Positions 45,640 through 56,410 of a stretch of DNA of 64,000 bases are shown in pieces; the first letter of the stretch is position 1, and the number at the start of each line of letters is the position of its first letter. Location: NCBI GenBank assembly GCA_029706075.1, contig JAINUG010000053.1, forward strand, positions 372,001 to 436,000. Reading direction: 5' to 3'. The stretch is from Aldrovandia affinis (taxonomy: Eukaryota > Chordata > Actinopteri > Notacanthiformes > Halosauridae). Both the position numbers and the translations under genes were made by a program. Below the pieces are notes generated by a model. The model worked only from the letters and a program-made list of their open reading frames with translations, had not been told where the DNA came from and ran no database searches.

Positions 45640-47030
45640 CATGCTTACTATGCTGTGTGTGATGCAAGTAATATGATGTGAATTAAGGACTCACTTACAC
45701 ATTGCTTTTTCATTTGGACTGGAATATAGCCCCAAACTCACATTTGAAAGGTTGACAGACAAGGGGTCAACCAATAGGTTTTATTCAAACTTCAGTCCAA
45801 CATTGTTAGGTGGAAGGTTTAACTCATTGTAATTCAGTCAAGGTGCTACACATGACAGCTGTGTTAAAACTGAGGCCAGGGTGAAGCTATAAATCCAGTC
45901 AAGGTCAGTATTTTACTTTTGGTTGATTTTTGTGAAGTCAACCCCCCCCCCACCAAAAAAAAATACGCTAGTTGAATTTTAATATCAAAATTTGAGACAG
46001 ACTGGCAGTCAACCTTGTACGCTTGCCAAGGAATGATCCATATAAGAAATATGTCAAATTATACAACATGTATTATTTTATATCATGACAGTCATGCCAG
46101 GTTGTTGGTTGGGTTTGTGTGTTTGTTTTCCTGTGCATATTAAAAATAGTTTTCATAAAAAGAGGGACTGGACATGTTACCTAACAACCTAACAATTAAT
46201 AAATCTTCTTAGGCAGGTGTTACTGTAAAAGGAACTCAAAAGCAAATAAATGTGTGTCCTATGTAATGTGAAAAGAATTAGGTGTAGATTGTAGATTCCA
46301 AAATCTATATAAGATAATTGCATTCCCTGACAATGCACCTTCCAAGATTACAGTAAGATTATCCTTGTTCATTATTCTTGTTCATCAAGTTAATTTTGCT
46401 TTCATTGCTTCCTCTCTACAAAAGTTGTGTACATCATCAAACAGAGCAAATGACGTAATTAGTATATTCATAATAAATTATTACATTTCTATGGTCCGCT
46501 TGTAGGGTGTCTACATAAGCCCCTATTCATTCATTAGACTTATGTCTTGTCTCATTTTACATGTTGATGTTGTTGTAGGCTAGGCTACTAGTTTAAAAAA
46601 TAGGTGTCAATGCCCAGAGCTGTATTAATACAGAAGTGGGCCCTGGGGCTATTCATAATTTATAGGCCCTCTCATTGCCCCCTACTCCCTGAAACCCATC
46701 CGTTTACACCACACCCCTCTCACGCTGCACACACCCACAAGTACACATCTCACAGAAAAGCATCAATGATCCCTAAAAGGCTACTGGAAGAATACCATTA
46801 GACTTACCACCACACACAAAACACAAGGACTATCTCAAACTTTATAAACGCTTGGCCATTTATTAGCCTATTTTGGGCAAAATAAAGCTTCCATAAAACA
46901 GTGCATCTTTAAATCTGTTCAACTTAATTTCCCCAGTCTCCTGGGCCCTTAGTGAGCTCGACCCGGGATTTAAGCCCCGCTAGCCCATGCATTAATCCAG
47001 CTATATCATTGCCTATTAAAAGTACCTTGT
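45640..47030. other. No recognised feature
   Basis: AT-rich spacer. A run of C and A near 45,942-45,963. No frames with motifs. Confidence 0.4.
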
Positions 47031-47034
47031 GTAT

Positions 47035-47652
47035 TGTAGCGCAACCAAGGGTGTGGGGTTTCCACTCCGCCAATAATCAATAATTTATTCGATACACAAC
47101 GAAACAATGGAGACAGTTCAAAATAAACACAAGTTTTATTAAAGAACACGGAAGTATCTCCGCGGAAGGAAATGCCGCTCCCGTGGCAGGGAAACACGGC
47201 TGGTAACAAATGTCACGGGCAATGCAACAACGTCCACAAACTTTTCTCTTTGTTGGGTTGTCCGTGATCCAATTTCGTCGTCGTTGTCCGTTCCGGGGTA
47301 ATTCCTTTCTCGTGGTCGTCCGCCAATCCGTTGTCCAATATCCAAAAAAAGAATCCGTCCGTTCGCCACAAAAAATTATCCAAAATTTTGGACTATTTAT
47401 CTTTATCTCGCTCTCGCTCTCTCGCTCTCTCTCTCTCTCTCTCTAAACCCTCGCACACACAAACCTCGTACCTACTCCCAACAGCGCACCTGTGTGAGAG
47501 TGCTCTTTTTATTGTTTGGTAATTGCGTTTACGCACGTCAGCTGTGGAATCAGTCCCGGGGTTCCCAACACGGCGCGGGGGTGGAGCCAGCGTGCCGAAA
47601 GGTATTTCCCCTCTATGATGACGCCATAGAAAGCGCCTACTCGGGAGCTACA
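47035..47652 (-). repeat. 3' LTR of the Gmr1-type element
   Basis: 618 bp, TGTAGCGC ... GAGCTACA. It contains a CT-rich microsatellite at about 47,405-47,445. The inner edge is followed by CACCCTCCCCCTCAG, which on the minus strand is the polypurine tract CTGAGGGGGAGGGTG. Confidence 0.9.
47405..47445. repeat. (CT)n tract within the LTR
   Basis: TCTCGCTCTCGCTCTCTCG followed by a CT run. Low complexity; frames across it are artefacts. Confidence 0.9.
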
Positions 47653-50238
47653 CACCCTCCCCCTCAGCTCCAACCCGGAGGGGGGAGCGGCCTGGCACCA
47701 CAGGGCTTCTCTCCGTGAGAGGGCGTCCGCGTTGCCATGGTGGGCGCCGGACCTGTGGAGCACATCAAATTTAAAAGGTTGTAATGACAGAAACCAGCGG
47801 GTCACTCTTGCGTTACTCTCGCGATTTTTCGACATCCACACCAACGGGGCATGATCCGTTACCAACGTAAATGTTCTCCCTAATAAATAGTATCGGAGTG
47901 TCTCCAGTGCCCATTTGACAGCGAGGCACTCTTTTTCCACCGTCGAGTACCTCGTCTCTCTTGGCAGAAGCTTACGGCTTATGTACATCACGGGGTGTTC
48001 TTCACCCCCCCCGATTCCGGTCTCAGATGCATCTGTTTGTACCAGCAGGGGCTTTTGGAAGTCCGGAGTGACCAGCACCGGTCTGGAACAGAGCGCCGCC
48101 TTGAGGTTCTGGAATGCAGCCTCCTCGGTTTCGGTCCACTCCACCCGTTGCGGCAACTTTTTCCGGGTCAGGTCAGTCAACGGGCTAGCCAGGGATGCAA
48201 AGTTGGGGATAAATCGACGGTAATAACTGGCCAGCCAGATGAACGTACGCAACTGTTTCTGTGTCGTGGGGCGGGGCCAATTCCGGATCGACTCAATCTT
48301 GCCCGCTTGGGGCTTGACCAACCCTCGGCCAATGGTGTAGCCCAGGTACTCTGCCTCCTGTAGCCCCAGGTGGCACTTCCGGGGGTTTGCTGTCAGCCCC
48401 GCCCCTCTTAGTGCGTGCAGCACCTCTTGCATTTGCCGGAGATGGGTTCCCCAGTCTTCTCCGTGGATGACGATGTTGTCCAGGTACGCGGCAGCATACT
48501 GTCGATGGGGACGCAGTATCTGATCCATCATCCGCTGGAACGTGGGAGGGGCCTCATGCAACCCGAATGGCAGTTTCCTGTACTGATATAGGCCATCTGG
48601 GGTAGCGAACGCCGTCTTCTCCCTGAACTCCCTTGTCAGGGGCACCTGCCAGTACCCCTTCGTCAGGTCCAACGTGCTGATGTATCTGGCCGTCCCGAGC
48701 CGCTCGATCAGCTCATCCACCCTAGGCATGGGGTACGCATCACATTTTGAAACCTCATTCAGTTTCCTAAAATCATTGCAGAACCTTATGGTCCCATCAG
48801 GCTTGGGGACCAGGACTATGGGGCTGCATCACTCACTACGGGACTCCTCTATGATCCCGGCCGCCAACATCGCCTGCACTTCGCGGCGCACCGTTTCACG
48901 CCGCGCCTCTGGAATGCGGTACGGTCGCTGTGTTACCTTGACTCCCGGGGGAGTGACGATGTGGTGTTCGATGACGTCAGTCTCTCCCGGGTCCACCGAG
49001 AAGACATCCCTATGGCGGCCCACCAGCTCCCTTAGCTCCTGTCGTTGGGCCGTGCTTAGTTGTTCTCCTAGCGGAACCTCATCCACCTGGCTGGCTGTAA
49101 AACAAGGCTGCGGTCCGCCCCCTGGGACCTGGTCGCTGACATGCCACTGTTTCAATAGGTTAATATGGTTAATATGGTACAGCTGTGTTTTCTTTCGACG
49201 GTCGGGTTGACTTACCCTATAATTAACCCCGCCCACTTTTTCGAGGACCTCGTATGGTCCTTTCCAGTGGGCGAGGAACTTGCACTCTGATGTGGGGACC
49301 AGCACCAGTACCTGGTCCCCGGGCTGAAACTCCCGAAGCTGCGCCCCATGATTGTAGATGCGCTGCTGCGCCTCCTGTGCCTCCTGCATGTGTTCCCCGA
49401 TGATGGGCCACAGGGTGGCCATCCGCTCTCTCATCTCGGTCACGTGCTCCACTACAGTTCGGTGTGGGGACGGCTGGGCCTCCCAGGTTTCTTTAGCCAG
49501 GTCCAGCATACCCCGGGGCCGTCGGCCATATAGCAGCTCGAAGGGGGAGAAGCCGGTTGAAGCCTGGGGTACCTCTCTGACCGAAAACATCAGAAAGGGG
49601 AGGAGCTGGTCCCAATTTCGTCCATCCGCCTCCATCACCTTCCGCAACATACTCTTCAGTGTTCGGTTGAACCTTTCAACCAGTCCGTCAGTCTGGGGGT
49701 GGTACACAGACGTCCGTATTTGTCAGATTTCTAATAACTGACATAAGTCCCGCATTATCTTGCTCATAAAGGGAGTTCCCTGGTCTGTCAGGATCTCGTC
49801 TGGTATGCCGACCCGGGAGAACAGCAGCATCAGTTCTCGTGCGATGCCCTTGGTGGCCATCGTGCGCAGGGGAATGGCTTCGGGGTACTGGGTGGCATAG
49901 TCCAAGATGACTAAGATGTGTTGGAACCCCTTGCTGCTTTTTGGGAGGGGCCCAACGAGATCTAACGCGATCCTGCTAAAAGGAACAGAGACTATTGGCA
50001 ACGGGATTAAAGGGCTCTTGTACTTGGGCTTGGGCGCCACCCTCTGGCACTCCCTGCACTCTCGGCAGAATTTCTCCACCGCACGTTTTCTCCCGGGCCA
50101 ATAGAAGCGTGCCTTGATCCGGTCGGAGGTCTTCTCGACCCCCAAGTGACCATCGCACACACAAACCTCGTACCTACTCCCAACAGCGCACCTGTGTGAG
50201 AGCGCTCTTTTTATTGTTTGGTAATTGCGTTTATGCAC
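47653..50238 (-). pseudogene. pol: integrase, linker, RT and RNase H in one frame with two stops
   Basis: From 50,238: integrase finger remnant DGHLGVEKTSDR with C61 and C64 (CRECQ), core Asp 93 (ALDLVGPL) and Asp 152 (TDQGTPF). A TGA follows LEI. The same frame resumes with YHPQTDGLVERFNRTLK holding the catalytic Glu. Next come FQPGDQVLVLVPTSE and WKGPYEVLEKVGG (integrase C-terminus), then without a break DVFSVDPGETDVIEHHIVTP, the RT entry. A second TGA sits before CSPIVLVPKPDGTIRF. RT shows ISTLDLTKGYWQ (first Asp intact) but YLDN for YLDD. RNase H follows with VQTDASETGIGG, VEKECLAVKWALE and VTDHAPLVWM, and pol ends there, with no integrase downstream. The first about 28 codons come from LTR sequence. 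Confidence 0.92.
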
Positions 50239-50354
50239 GTCAGCTGTGGAATCAGTCCCGGGGTTCCCAACATGGCGCGGGGGTGGAGCCAGCGTGCCGA
50301 AAGGTATTTCCCCTCTATGATGACGCCATAGAAAGCGCCTACTCGGGCGCTACA
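50154..50354 (-). repeat. Truncated 5' LTR fused to integrase
   Basis: It matches the 3' LTR from CGCACACACAAACCTCG to the terminal CTACA. The rest of the LTR is deleted. The junction at 50,153/50,154 falls inside the integrase zinc-finger region. Confidence 0.88.
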
Positions 50355-50452
50355 GTATTTTAAAAATTAACATAGGGGGGCGACATATCGGTTCGGTTGA
50401 ACCTTTCAACCAGTCCGTCAGTCTGGGGGTGGTACACAGACGTCCGTATTTG

Positions 50453-50968
50453 TCAGATTTCTAATAACTGACATAAGTCCCGCATTATCTTGCTCATAAA
50501 GGGAGTTCCCTGGTCTGTCAGGATCTCGTCTGGTATGCCGACCCGGGAGAACAGCAGCATCAGTTCTCGTGCGATGCCCTTGGTGGCCATCGTGCGCAGG
50601 GGAATGGCTTCGGGGTACTGGGTGGCATAGTCCAAGATGACTAAGATGTGTTGGAACCCCTTGCTGCTTTTTGGGAGGGGCCCAACGAGATCTAACGCGA
50701 TCCTGCTAAAAGGAACAGAGACTATTGGCAACGGGATTAAAGGGCTCTTGTACTTGGGCTTGGGCGCCACCCTCTGGCACTCCCTGCACTCTCGGCAGAA
50801 TTTCTCCACCGCACGTTTTCTCCCGGGCCAATAGAAGCGTGCCTTGATCCGGTCGGAGGTCTTCTCGACCCCCAAGTGACCATCGCACACACAAACCTCG
50901 TACCTACTCCCAACAGCGCACCTGTGTGAGAGCGCTCTTTTTATTGTTTGGTAATTGCGTTTATGCAC
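50453..50968 (-). pseudogene. Second copy of the integrase fragment
   Basis: Identical in amino-acid sequence to the 49,723-50,238 frame: HLGVEKT finger remnant, ALDLVGPL and TDQGTPF. It ends at the TGA and then runs into the duplicated flank and not RT, so it is an orphan fragment produced by the tandem duplication. Confidence 0.93.
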
Positions 50969-51289
50969 GTCAGCTGTGGAATCAGTCCCGGGGTTCCCAA
51001 CATGGCGCGGGGGTGGAGCCAGCGTGCCGAAAGGTATTTCCCCTCTATGATGACGCCATAGAAAGCGCCTACTCGGGCGCTACAGTATTTTAAAAATTAA
51101 CATAGGGGGCGACATATCCCAACTTTGCCCATAACGCCTGATTGGCCTCCGCCGGCCCTGTTGATTGTGGACTGTTCCACAAGGAAATGATGCTTAAGCA
51201 TCATATTCACATCATTCATACTAGCCTTGCTTAAAATTAAAAGCGTGGACACAAGTGGCATAGAAGGATAGAGGGAGAGAAAAGGTTTA

Positions 51290-52270
51290 TGGAGTTTATC
51301 CAAAATTACATCATTTTTCAGTAAAGAAAGAGAGCAACAACCATGTATTGAGAAGATTGCGAGCACCGGTGCAAGCACCACCGTCTCCACCAAAGCTAGC
51401 GACGCCGGCAAAGATGGCCAGTGTGCCTCCCTCCAGATAGATGGGCAGGACAGCCCAGGTCAGGAAAGAGCGGAAAGGCATAACATTAAGAGAATATCGG
51501 GCAAAGTGGGCACGGCTGGCTGGGGAGAAGACCCCACTCCCGAGAGGGAATCAAATGTATCAGAGGCAGAGGCTAGAATGTTACATGGGACTGAACTATC
51601 AGATGATGATGACGATGGCTCAGCGGCCGAGCAACAACTTCCCCCAAAAACGGTTGCATTAACAGATGGCCCTGCGTTGTGACCAATGAGGCTCTCTGAT
51701 AAAGAAAGTTCTGTAATTGTTAAGAAAGGGCCCATGTATATAATGTCCAATATAATGTCCCCAAAAAATAATGATGCTCGTAGATTTGCGGAGGACAATG
51801 CAAAATGTGGGGGAAAAATAGGTCATGGCTAATACAGTATAAAGTGAAAGCACAGATTCGGTGATGTGCTTTTGTTGCCATCTTTTTGGGATGAGAGATA
51901 GACATTTGAGCGGCGATGGTTTCTGTAACAGAAAGAACCTTGCAGCTCATTTGAAACAGCATGGGCATTCTCTTGAGCACATTGCTAATATATAGAGCTG
52001 GCACAAACTTGTCTGAAGATTGGCACAGCTATAGATAAAGTTAACCAGTATATATTAACCCTTGAAATAAATCACTGGAAATACGTTTTTAAAAGTCTGC
52101 CATTTAGTTGAACAGAATCTTGCTTTTCGTGGTCACTCAGAGAAGTTATTTGAGACAAGAAATGGAACATTCCTCGGGCAAATAGAGTTAATGGTACAGT
52201 TTGATCAAGTCATGAGTGAGCATCTGAGGAGGATCCAGGCTAAAGAAATAAATGATAACTACCTATAACT
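51290..52270 (+). pseudogene. hAT-family transposase relic, ZMYM1/DUF4371 type
   Basis: In shifting plus-strand frames: an acidic leader with GTELSDDDDDGSAAEQQ near 51,590, then PMRLSDKESSVIVKKGPMY, then a TTF-type zinc-finger region (VMCFCCHLFGMRDRHL at about 51,861-51,910, AAHLKQHGHSLEHIANI to 51,995). After a gap, VEQNLAFRGHSEKLFE and GQIELMVQFDQVMSEHLRRI (52,107-52,245) match the start of the catalytic domain in hAT-derived ZMYM1-like proteins. The rest is missing, and no termini were found. Confidence 0.7.
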
Positions 52271-52289
52271 AACCATTGATATATTTTAC

Positions 52290-52855
52290 TTGTGAATATG
52301 GTTATTATTATTTTCTGGAGAGATCAGCCACAGTACAGCTCAGCTCAGCTCAGCATTCCCTCTCAGCACCCTCAGTCATAGCCCTGAGCCCAACCCCACT
52401 ATAAAGCTAATAATAATTATGCAAAGTGTTACATGGGGAATTAAACGCAAGTGGAAAATAAGTGCAAGTAATAAAGGTAGTGAAGGGGAAAAAGCAACAA
52501 GGAAGATAAAATCAATAAAAGACGGTGTGTAAAAGTAAAATAAGAGATAAATCACATCAAATTAAATGCAACCTTATAAAAACAAGTTATTAAAAGGGTT
52601 TTAATAAGGTAATGTGTAGAGAGGCAAAAAAGAGAAAAAGGGGGTGGGGTACCCCAGACAGAGGTCAAAATCAGTAAGTCTGCCCTTGCCCCCAGGCATA
52701 GTAGGCTGTGCTTTTATAGAAGGCCTAATGAAGGCAATAGGCAACCCCCATGACCTGATTAGGGACCTGCCTCAGGTGAGCATGACTGTGTTTGAGGCCG
52801 ATGCTGATTTTCCTCATAACTTTTACCTTTCATACCAGATACCAATTTAGTTGCC
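52290..52855. other. No recognised feature
   Basis: Contains a short AGCTC tandem at about 52,337-52,352 and otherwise unassigned sequence. Confidence 0.35.
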
Positions 52856-53130
52856 GGTCTGTACTTTTTCAAGACCTTCTAGATCTTTCTTGTAGCGTGG
52901 TGCCCAGAACTGCACACAGTACTCTAAATGTGGTCTGAAAAGGGCATTATACAACATTGATATAATCTCTCAGTTGAGCTATATATGCATAGCTCTCAAC
53001 AAATTAACTGTTTAGGGTCTCAGCAATATCCTTATTATTATAAAGCAAAGCTCCATCCTTATTCTTAATGCACTTAAGCTCTTCATTACGTCTCTTCTTT
53101 TGTCTCAAAATCTCCCATAACGATTTATTC
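52856..53130 (-). mobile_element. CR1 fragment, minus strand
   Basis: The minus strand encodes EELKCIKNKDGALLYNNKDI (53,090-53,010) and then, after a gap, [20 protein letters not shown] and [11 protein letters not shown] (52,970-52,860), both CR1 RT regions. The bridging part of RT is deleted. It lies head-to-head with a plus-strand CR1 fragment. Confidence 0.8.
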
Positions 53131-53415
53131 ATCCACTTATCCATCTTATTTTCTTAATTTTTGTATGAATTTACATTGTGCATCAACAATAACCCTTTTA
53201 AATGCATTCCATTTTCATTGAGTTTTTTCTATATTTTTCAATATTTCAGTAGAAAATGTAAAGTTAAAGAAGAGGTTAAGTGCATTAAGAATAAGATTGG
53301 AGCTTTGCTTTATAGAAATAAGAATATTGCCGATACCCTAAACAGTTAATTGAACTAAATAATAAAACTAGATACTAAAACAGTTACTTGTTGAGAGCTA
53401 TATATATATATATAT
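52978..53415. repeat. Imperfect inverted repeat made of two CR1 pieces
   Basis: The left arm (about 52,978-53,092) and right arm (about 53,268-53,415) are near reverse complements: CTGTTTAGGGTCTCAGCAAT on the left matches the mirrored CTGTTTAGGGTATCGGCAAT on the right. Both extend to GAGAGCTATATATA. The right arm carries about 30 extra bases. A spacer of about 175 bp would form the loop. Confidence 0.8.
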
Positions 53416-53785
53416 AGTTACAAGGAATGACTTCATCAATTCAAGCTTAGTTTGAAGTTCTTGTGTTTTAAGTTTTTGAATGTGATTGAAGTTTTAAATT
53501 TATAAAAAGAATTATCAAAGTGAACTACCAAACAAGTTGAGTTCAGTTAGCGGAACAAAACTGCACAGGTGGAAATTAGTTAAAGGTCAATTCTGCACTG
53601 CTATCAGGAAGTATTTTTTACTGTCAATGCATAGAACAGCTTGTCTGTATTGGAGGCAGAGGCACTTGGGGTATTCAAGTCCAGGTTAGATGCAGTACTG
53701 GATATTCTTTAGACTAGGAAATTGCAAGCTTAGATGGGCTGAATAGCCTGTTCTTGGCATTATGCATTCTTAAGTTCTTATGACT
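53165..53785 (+). mobile_element. CR1 fragment, plus strand
   Basis: It encodes VKEEVKCIKNKIGALLYRNK at about 53,264-53,323, jumps to the C-terminal region (GTKLHRWKLVKG in decayed form, 53,560-53,590) and ends with the CR1 tail GATGGGCTGAATAGCCTGTT and TTCTTAAGTTCTTATGA. The middle of RT is deleted and several stops are present. Confidence 0.8.
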
Positions 53786-54049
53786 CTTTGAACAGGTTTC
53801 GGGACACCACCCCACAGCACTACTGTAAACCAAAAGATCTCCCCAGTTTTTATTCAATCAACTTAAAATTTTGTAGAGATGTTCCTGGTATGCTGTTGAA
53901 TCTGTGTCATGTATGTGTATCGTTCTACCTCTGCTAATATATGAGTTCTGTAAAATTGAGAAATAAAATAAAAGGTAAAATGAATGTTTTGTCTATACCT
54001 TCTCTATGAACATGTGGACTATGTCATTCTGTCGTGATCTGATATAGAT

Positions 54050-56236
54050 CAGAGGTGTCAAACGTATGGCCCGTGGGCCAGATCAGGCCCGCGAACGGGT
54101 TTAATCCGGCCCGCGAGATGATTTTGGAAAGTATAAAAAATAGTAAGAGCTGCGATTTTTCAATGAAAGAAACTGCTGTTCTAAATGTGTCCACTGGATC
54201 TTGCAATAGCAATTCTCTTAAGCAAGCAAACTGTTAATAACGGGACTGAGCAAGTAGACCTGTACTAGCAAGTTCGTGTTTGGCATCCTCGTTCCCCAAA
54301 ATGTCGCTGTCAAAAAAGAGAAAAGTGGACACAGAGTGCAGAATTTTCCAAGAAAAATGGTCATCCTCCTATTTATTCACGGAAGTGAATGGGAAACCTG
54401 TGTGTTTGGTTTGTTCACAGCATGTTTCAGTGCTGAAAGAATATAACATTCGTCGCCACTATGAGACTCAACATGCCGACAAATACGGTAACTTGAAAGG
54501 ACAACAGAGAAGCGAGAAGGTGAAGGAATTGCTGGCGGGTCTGAAGAAACAGCAGTCTGTGTTTACTCATAGCCGAGAAATCAGCAATGCTGCAGTGAAA
54601 GCCAGCTACCTTATTGCTAATGAAATTGCAGTGGCTTCAAAACCATTTAGCGAGGGTGAATTTGTGAAGACATGCATGCTGACAGCTGTAGAGATTGTGT
54701 GCCCTGAAAAGCGTCAAGCTTTTGCAAATATCAGCCTGACAAGAAACACAGTTGCAGACAGGATTTCTGATCTTTCGGCGGATTTGTAAAGCCAATTGAA
54801 GCGCAAAGTAAAGTCATTTATTGCGTTTTCAGTTGCAATTGATGAAAGCACGGACATTACAGATGTTGCGCAACTGGCAATATTCATCCGCGGAGTTGAT
54901 GATACTTTGACCGTCACCGAGGAGTTTGTGGAGTTGGTGCCAATGACGGATACCACGACAGCAGCTGATATTTTCAACACACTCGAGGGTGCGCTGGACA
55001 GAGTCGGAGTGGACTGGTCACGCGCTGTCAGCGTGGCTACAGATGGTGCGCCTTCAATGACCGGAAAAAAAAGTAGGTGTTGTGACAAAATGCTGCAGGG
55101 CGCAACAAAGTTGTGACGCAGTATTATGACAGCGTATGTGCGTTCAAGTTGAAGCTGTCATTGTGGGAGACACAGCTCGCGGGAGGTGATGCAGCGCACT
55201 TTCCTTGTCTGAAAAATGTGTGCGCGACCCAACATGTCGCAGACATGAAGCGGTTCAAAGATAAACTAACGGGACTATTGCGGGAGTTTGAGCAACGCTT
55301 TCAGATTTTTGGTGAACTGGAGAAAGACTTCAAAGTTTTCTGCTCGCCATTCACCGCGAATGCCTCTGATCTGCCCGTCAACATTCAACTTGAAATAATA
55401 GACTTGCAGTGTGACTCAGATTTGAAGGGGAAATTTGCCGCAGCTGGCTTAGACACATTTTATCAGTATCTTTTGCCAGGTTACCCCAACATGACAGCCC
55501 TTGCTGCAAAAGTGTTGTGCATGTTTGGAACCACGTATCTTTGTGAGCAAGTTTTCTCTGTAATGAGCATCAATAAAACAAAGCTGCGCTCAAGGCTCAC
55601 GCACAAGCACTTGAATAACATCCTGAAATTGGCTGCCACTCAGGATGTGACGCCTGATATCGATGCACTTGTGAAAGCTAAAAGATGCCAGGTTTCAGGA
55701 GCAAAATCAGCAGTGGGTAACCCCACTTAAAATGCTGCATGAGACACTGCACCCTGATATAGTTCTGTAAAAATGATTGTCTTCTGTGGAGATTTAAAGA
55801 AAGTGAACAGTGTGTGATTTACTGTAATAATGGCAGCAACTTCAGTTCATAAGTTTGGTTTGTTGAAATTGTTCATGCATTGCACAGCTTTTATTTATCA
55901 ATAAATAATGTAGCCTACAAGGCAGGGAGTAAGTAACTCAACCCTCTTGAATAGTTTCTGCTTCAGTTTGTATCATTTGATGAGGTAGCACATGATTAAT
56001 ATGTTAAATCCCAGTAAGGCTGTGACTTAAAGTTGTTGTATGGCTTTGTAGATACACCAAGTCTAAATATGCTTGTACTGTTTTTGCACTAAAGTTCACT
56101 AAACTTAAATAAAGAAAACAATCTGAAGTTGTCGTCATTTTTAAGTTATTGATGCTATGATTTTACCGGTCCGGCCCACTTGGGAATAGATTTTCCTCCA
56201 TGTGGCCCCTGAGCTAAAATGAGTTTGACACCCCTG
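54050..56236 (+). mobile_element. hAT transposon with complete ends
   Basis: Termini are CAGAGGTGTCAAACGTATGG and, mirrored, CAGGGGTGTCAAACTCATTT. The 8-bp direct repeat ATATAGAT flanks it exactly (54,042-54,049 and 56,237-56,244). At 2187 bp it is shorter than a complete copy because the transposase has lost its middle. Subterminal GGCCCG-type stretches (GGCCCGTGGGCC, CCGGCCCGCG) lie at both ends. Confidence 0.96.
54280..55730 (+). pseudogene. hAT transposase with BED finger, GTF2IRD2-like type
   Basis: The first segment (54,280-54,789) has a BED-type finger: Cys 42 and 45 (CLVC), His 60 and 65 (HYETQH). A single TAA ends it, and the same frame goes on with FIAFSVAIDESTDITDVAQL (catalytic Asp in IDEST) and VATDGAPSMTGKK. 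At about 55,080-55,110 several hundred bases are missing, including the insertion-domain region. The third segment (55,113-55,730, another frame) has LKLSLWETQL and the C-terminal dimerisation region YPNMTALAAKVLCMFGTTYL, CEQVFSVM and LTHKHLNNILKLA. Apart from the TAA and the deletion it is well kept. Host genes of the GTF2IRD2 type arose from such elements, but termini and duplication show this is a transposon. Confidence 0.92.
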
Positions 56237-56410
56237 ATATAGATCATCATACATTTCAAGGTCTTTCTTTTCATATGACATGAAAGAACATGCGTTTGCT
56301 TCTCATACTTCATCCTTCAACGACATTGGATTTGGGCATAGGCAACTAGGTGGAAATGGGCAAAATGGTCCTTTTGCATTCCCTTTATTCACAATTGTTA
56401 TACACATATA

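Larger units (their letters stand above)
47035..50354 (-). mobile_element. Gmr1-type Ty3/Gypsy retrotransposon (integrase before RT), 5'-deleted
   Basis: On the minus strand the order is LTR remnant, integrase, RT, RNase H, polypurine tract, LTR. Integrase precedes RT in one reading frame, the opposite of normal Gypsy elements and the signature of the Gmr1 group known from cod and other deuterostomes. The ends TGTAGCGC and GCGCTACA are perfect inverses, and GTAT flanks both (47,031-47,034 and 50,355-50,358). The 5' LTR is cut to 201 bp and joined straight to integrase, so primer site, gag and protease are gone. Confidence 0.9.
49661..51118. repeat. 730-bp tandem duplication
   Basis: The unit 49,661-50,390 (integrase core, LTR remnant, GTAT and 36 bp of flanking DNA) is repeated directly at 50,391-51,118. 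Reading the two side by side I see only one difference, one G fewer in the G run at 51,105. The encoded integrase pieces (171 codons) are identical. Because the flank is copied, this happened after insertion. A very recent duplication or an assembly artefact are both possible. Confidence 0.95.

Noticed and set aside
48674..49741. Plus-strand frames of 127-178 codons
   Set aside because: Antisense to the pol frame of the Gmr1-type element, which has clear family motifs.
49661..51118. Direct repeats considered as an array such as CRISPR
   Set aside because: Only two units of 730 bp made of retrotransposon and flank; no short repeats with unique spacers.
54280..55730. Domesticated host gene of GTF2IRD2 type
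   Set aside because: Intact inverted termini and an 8-bp target duplication, a stop and an internal deletion show a decayed transposon.
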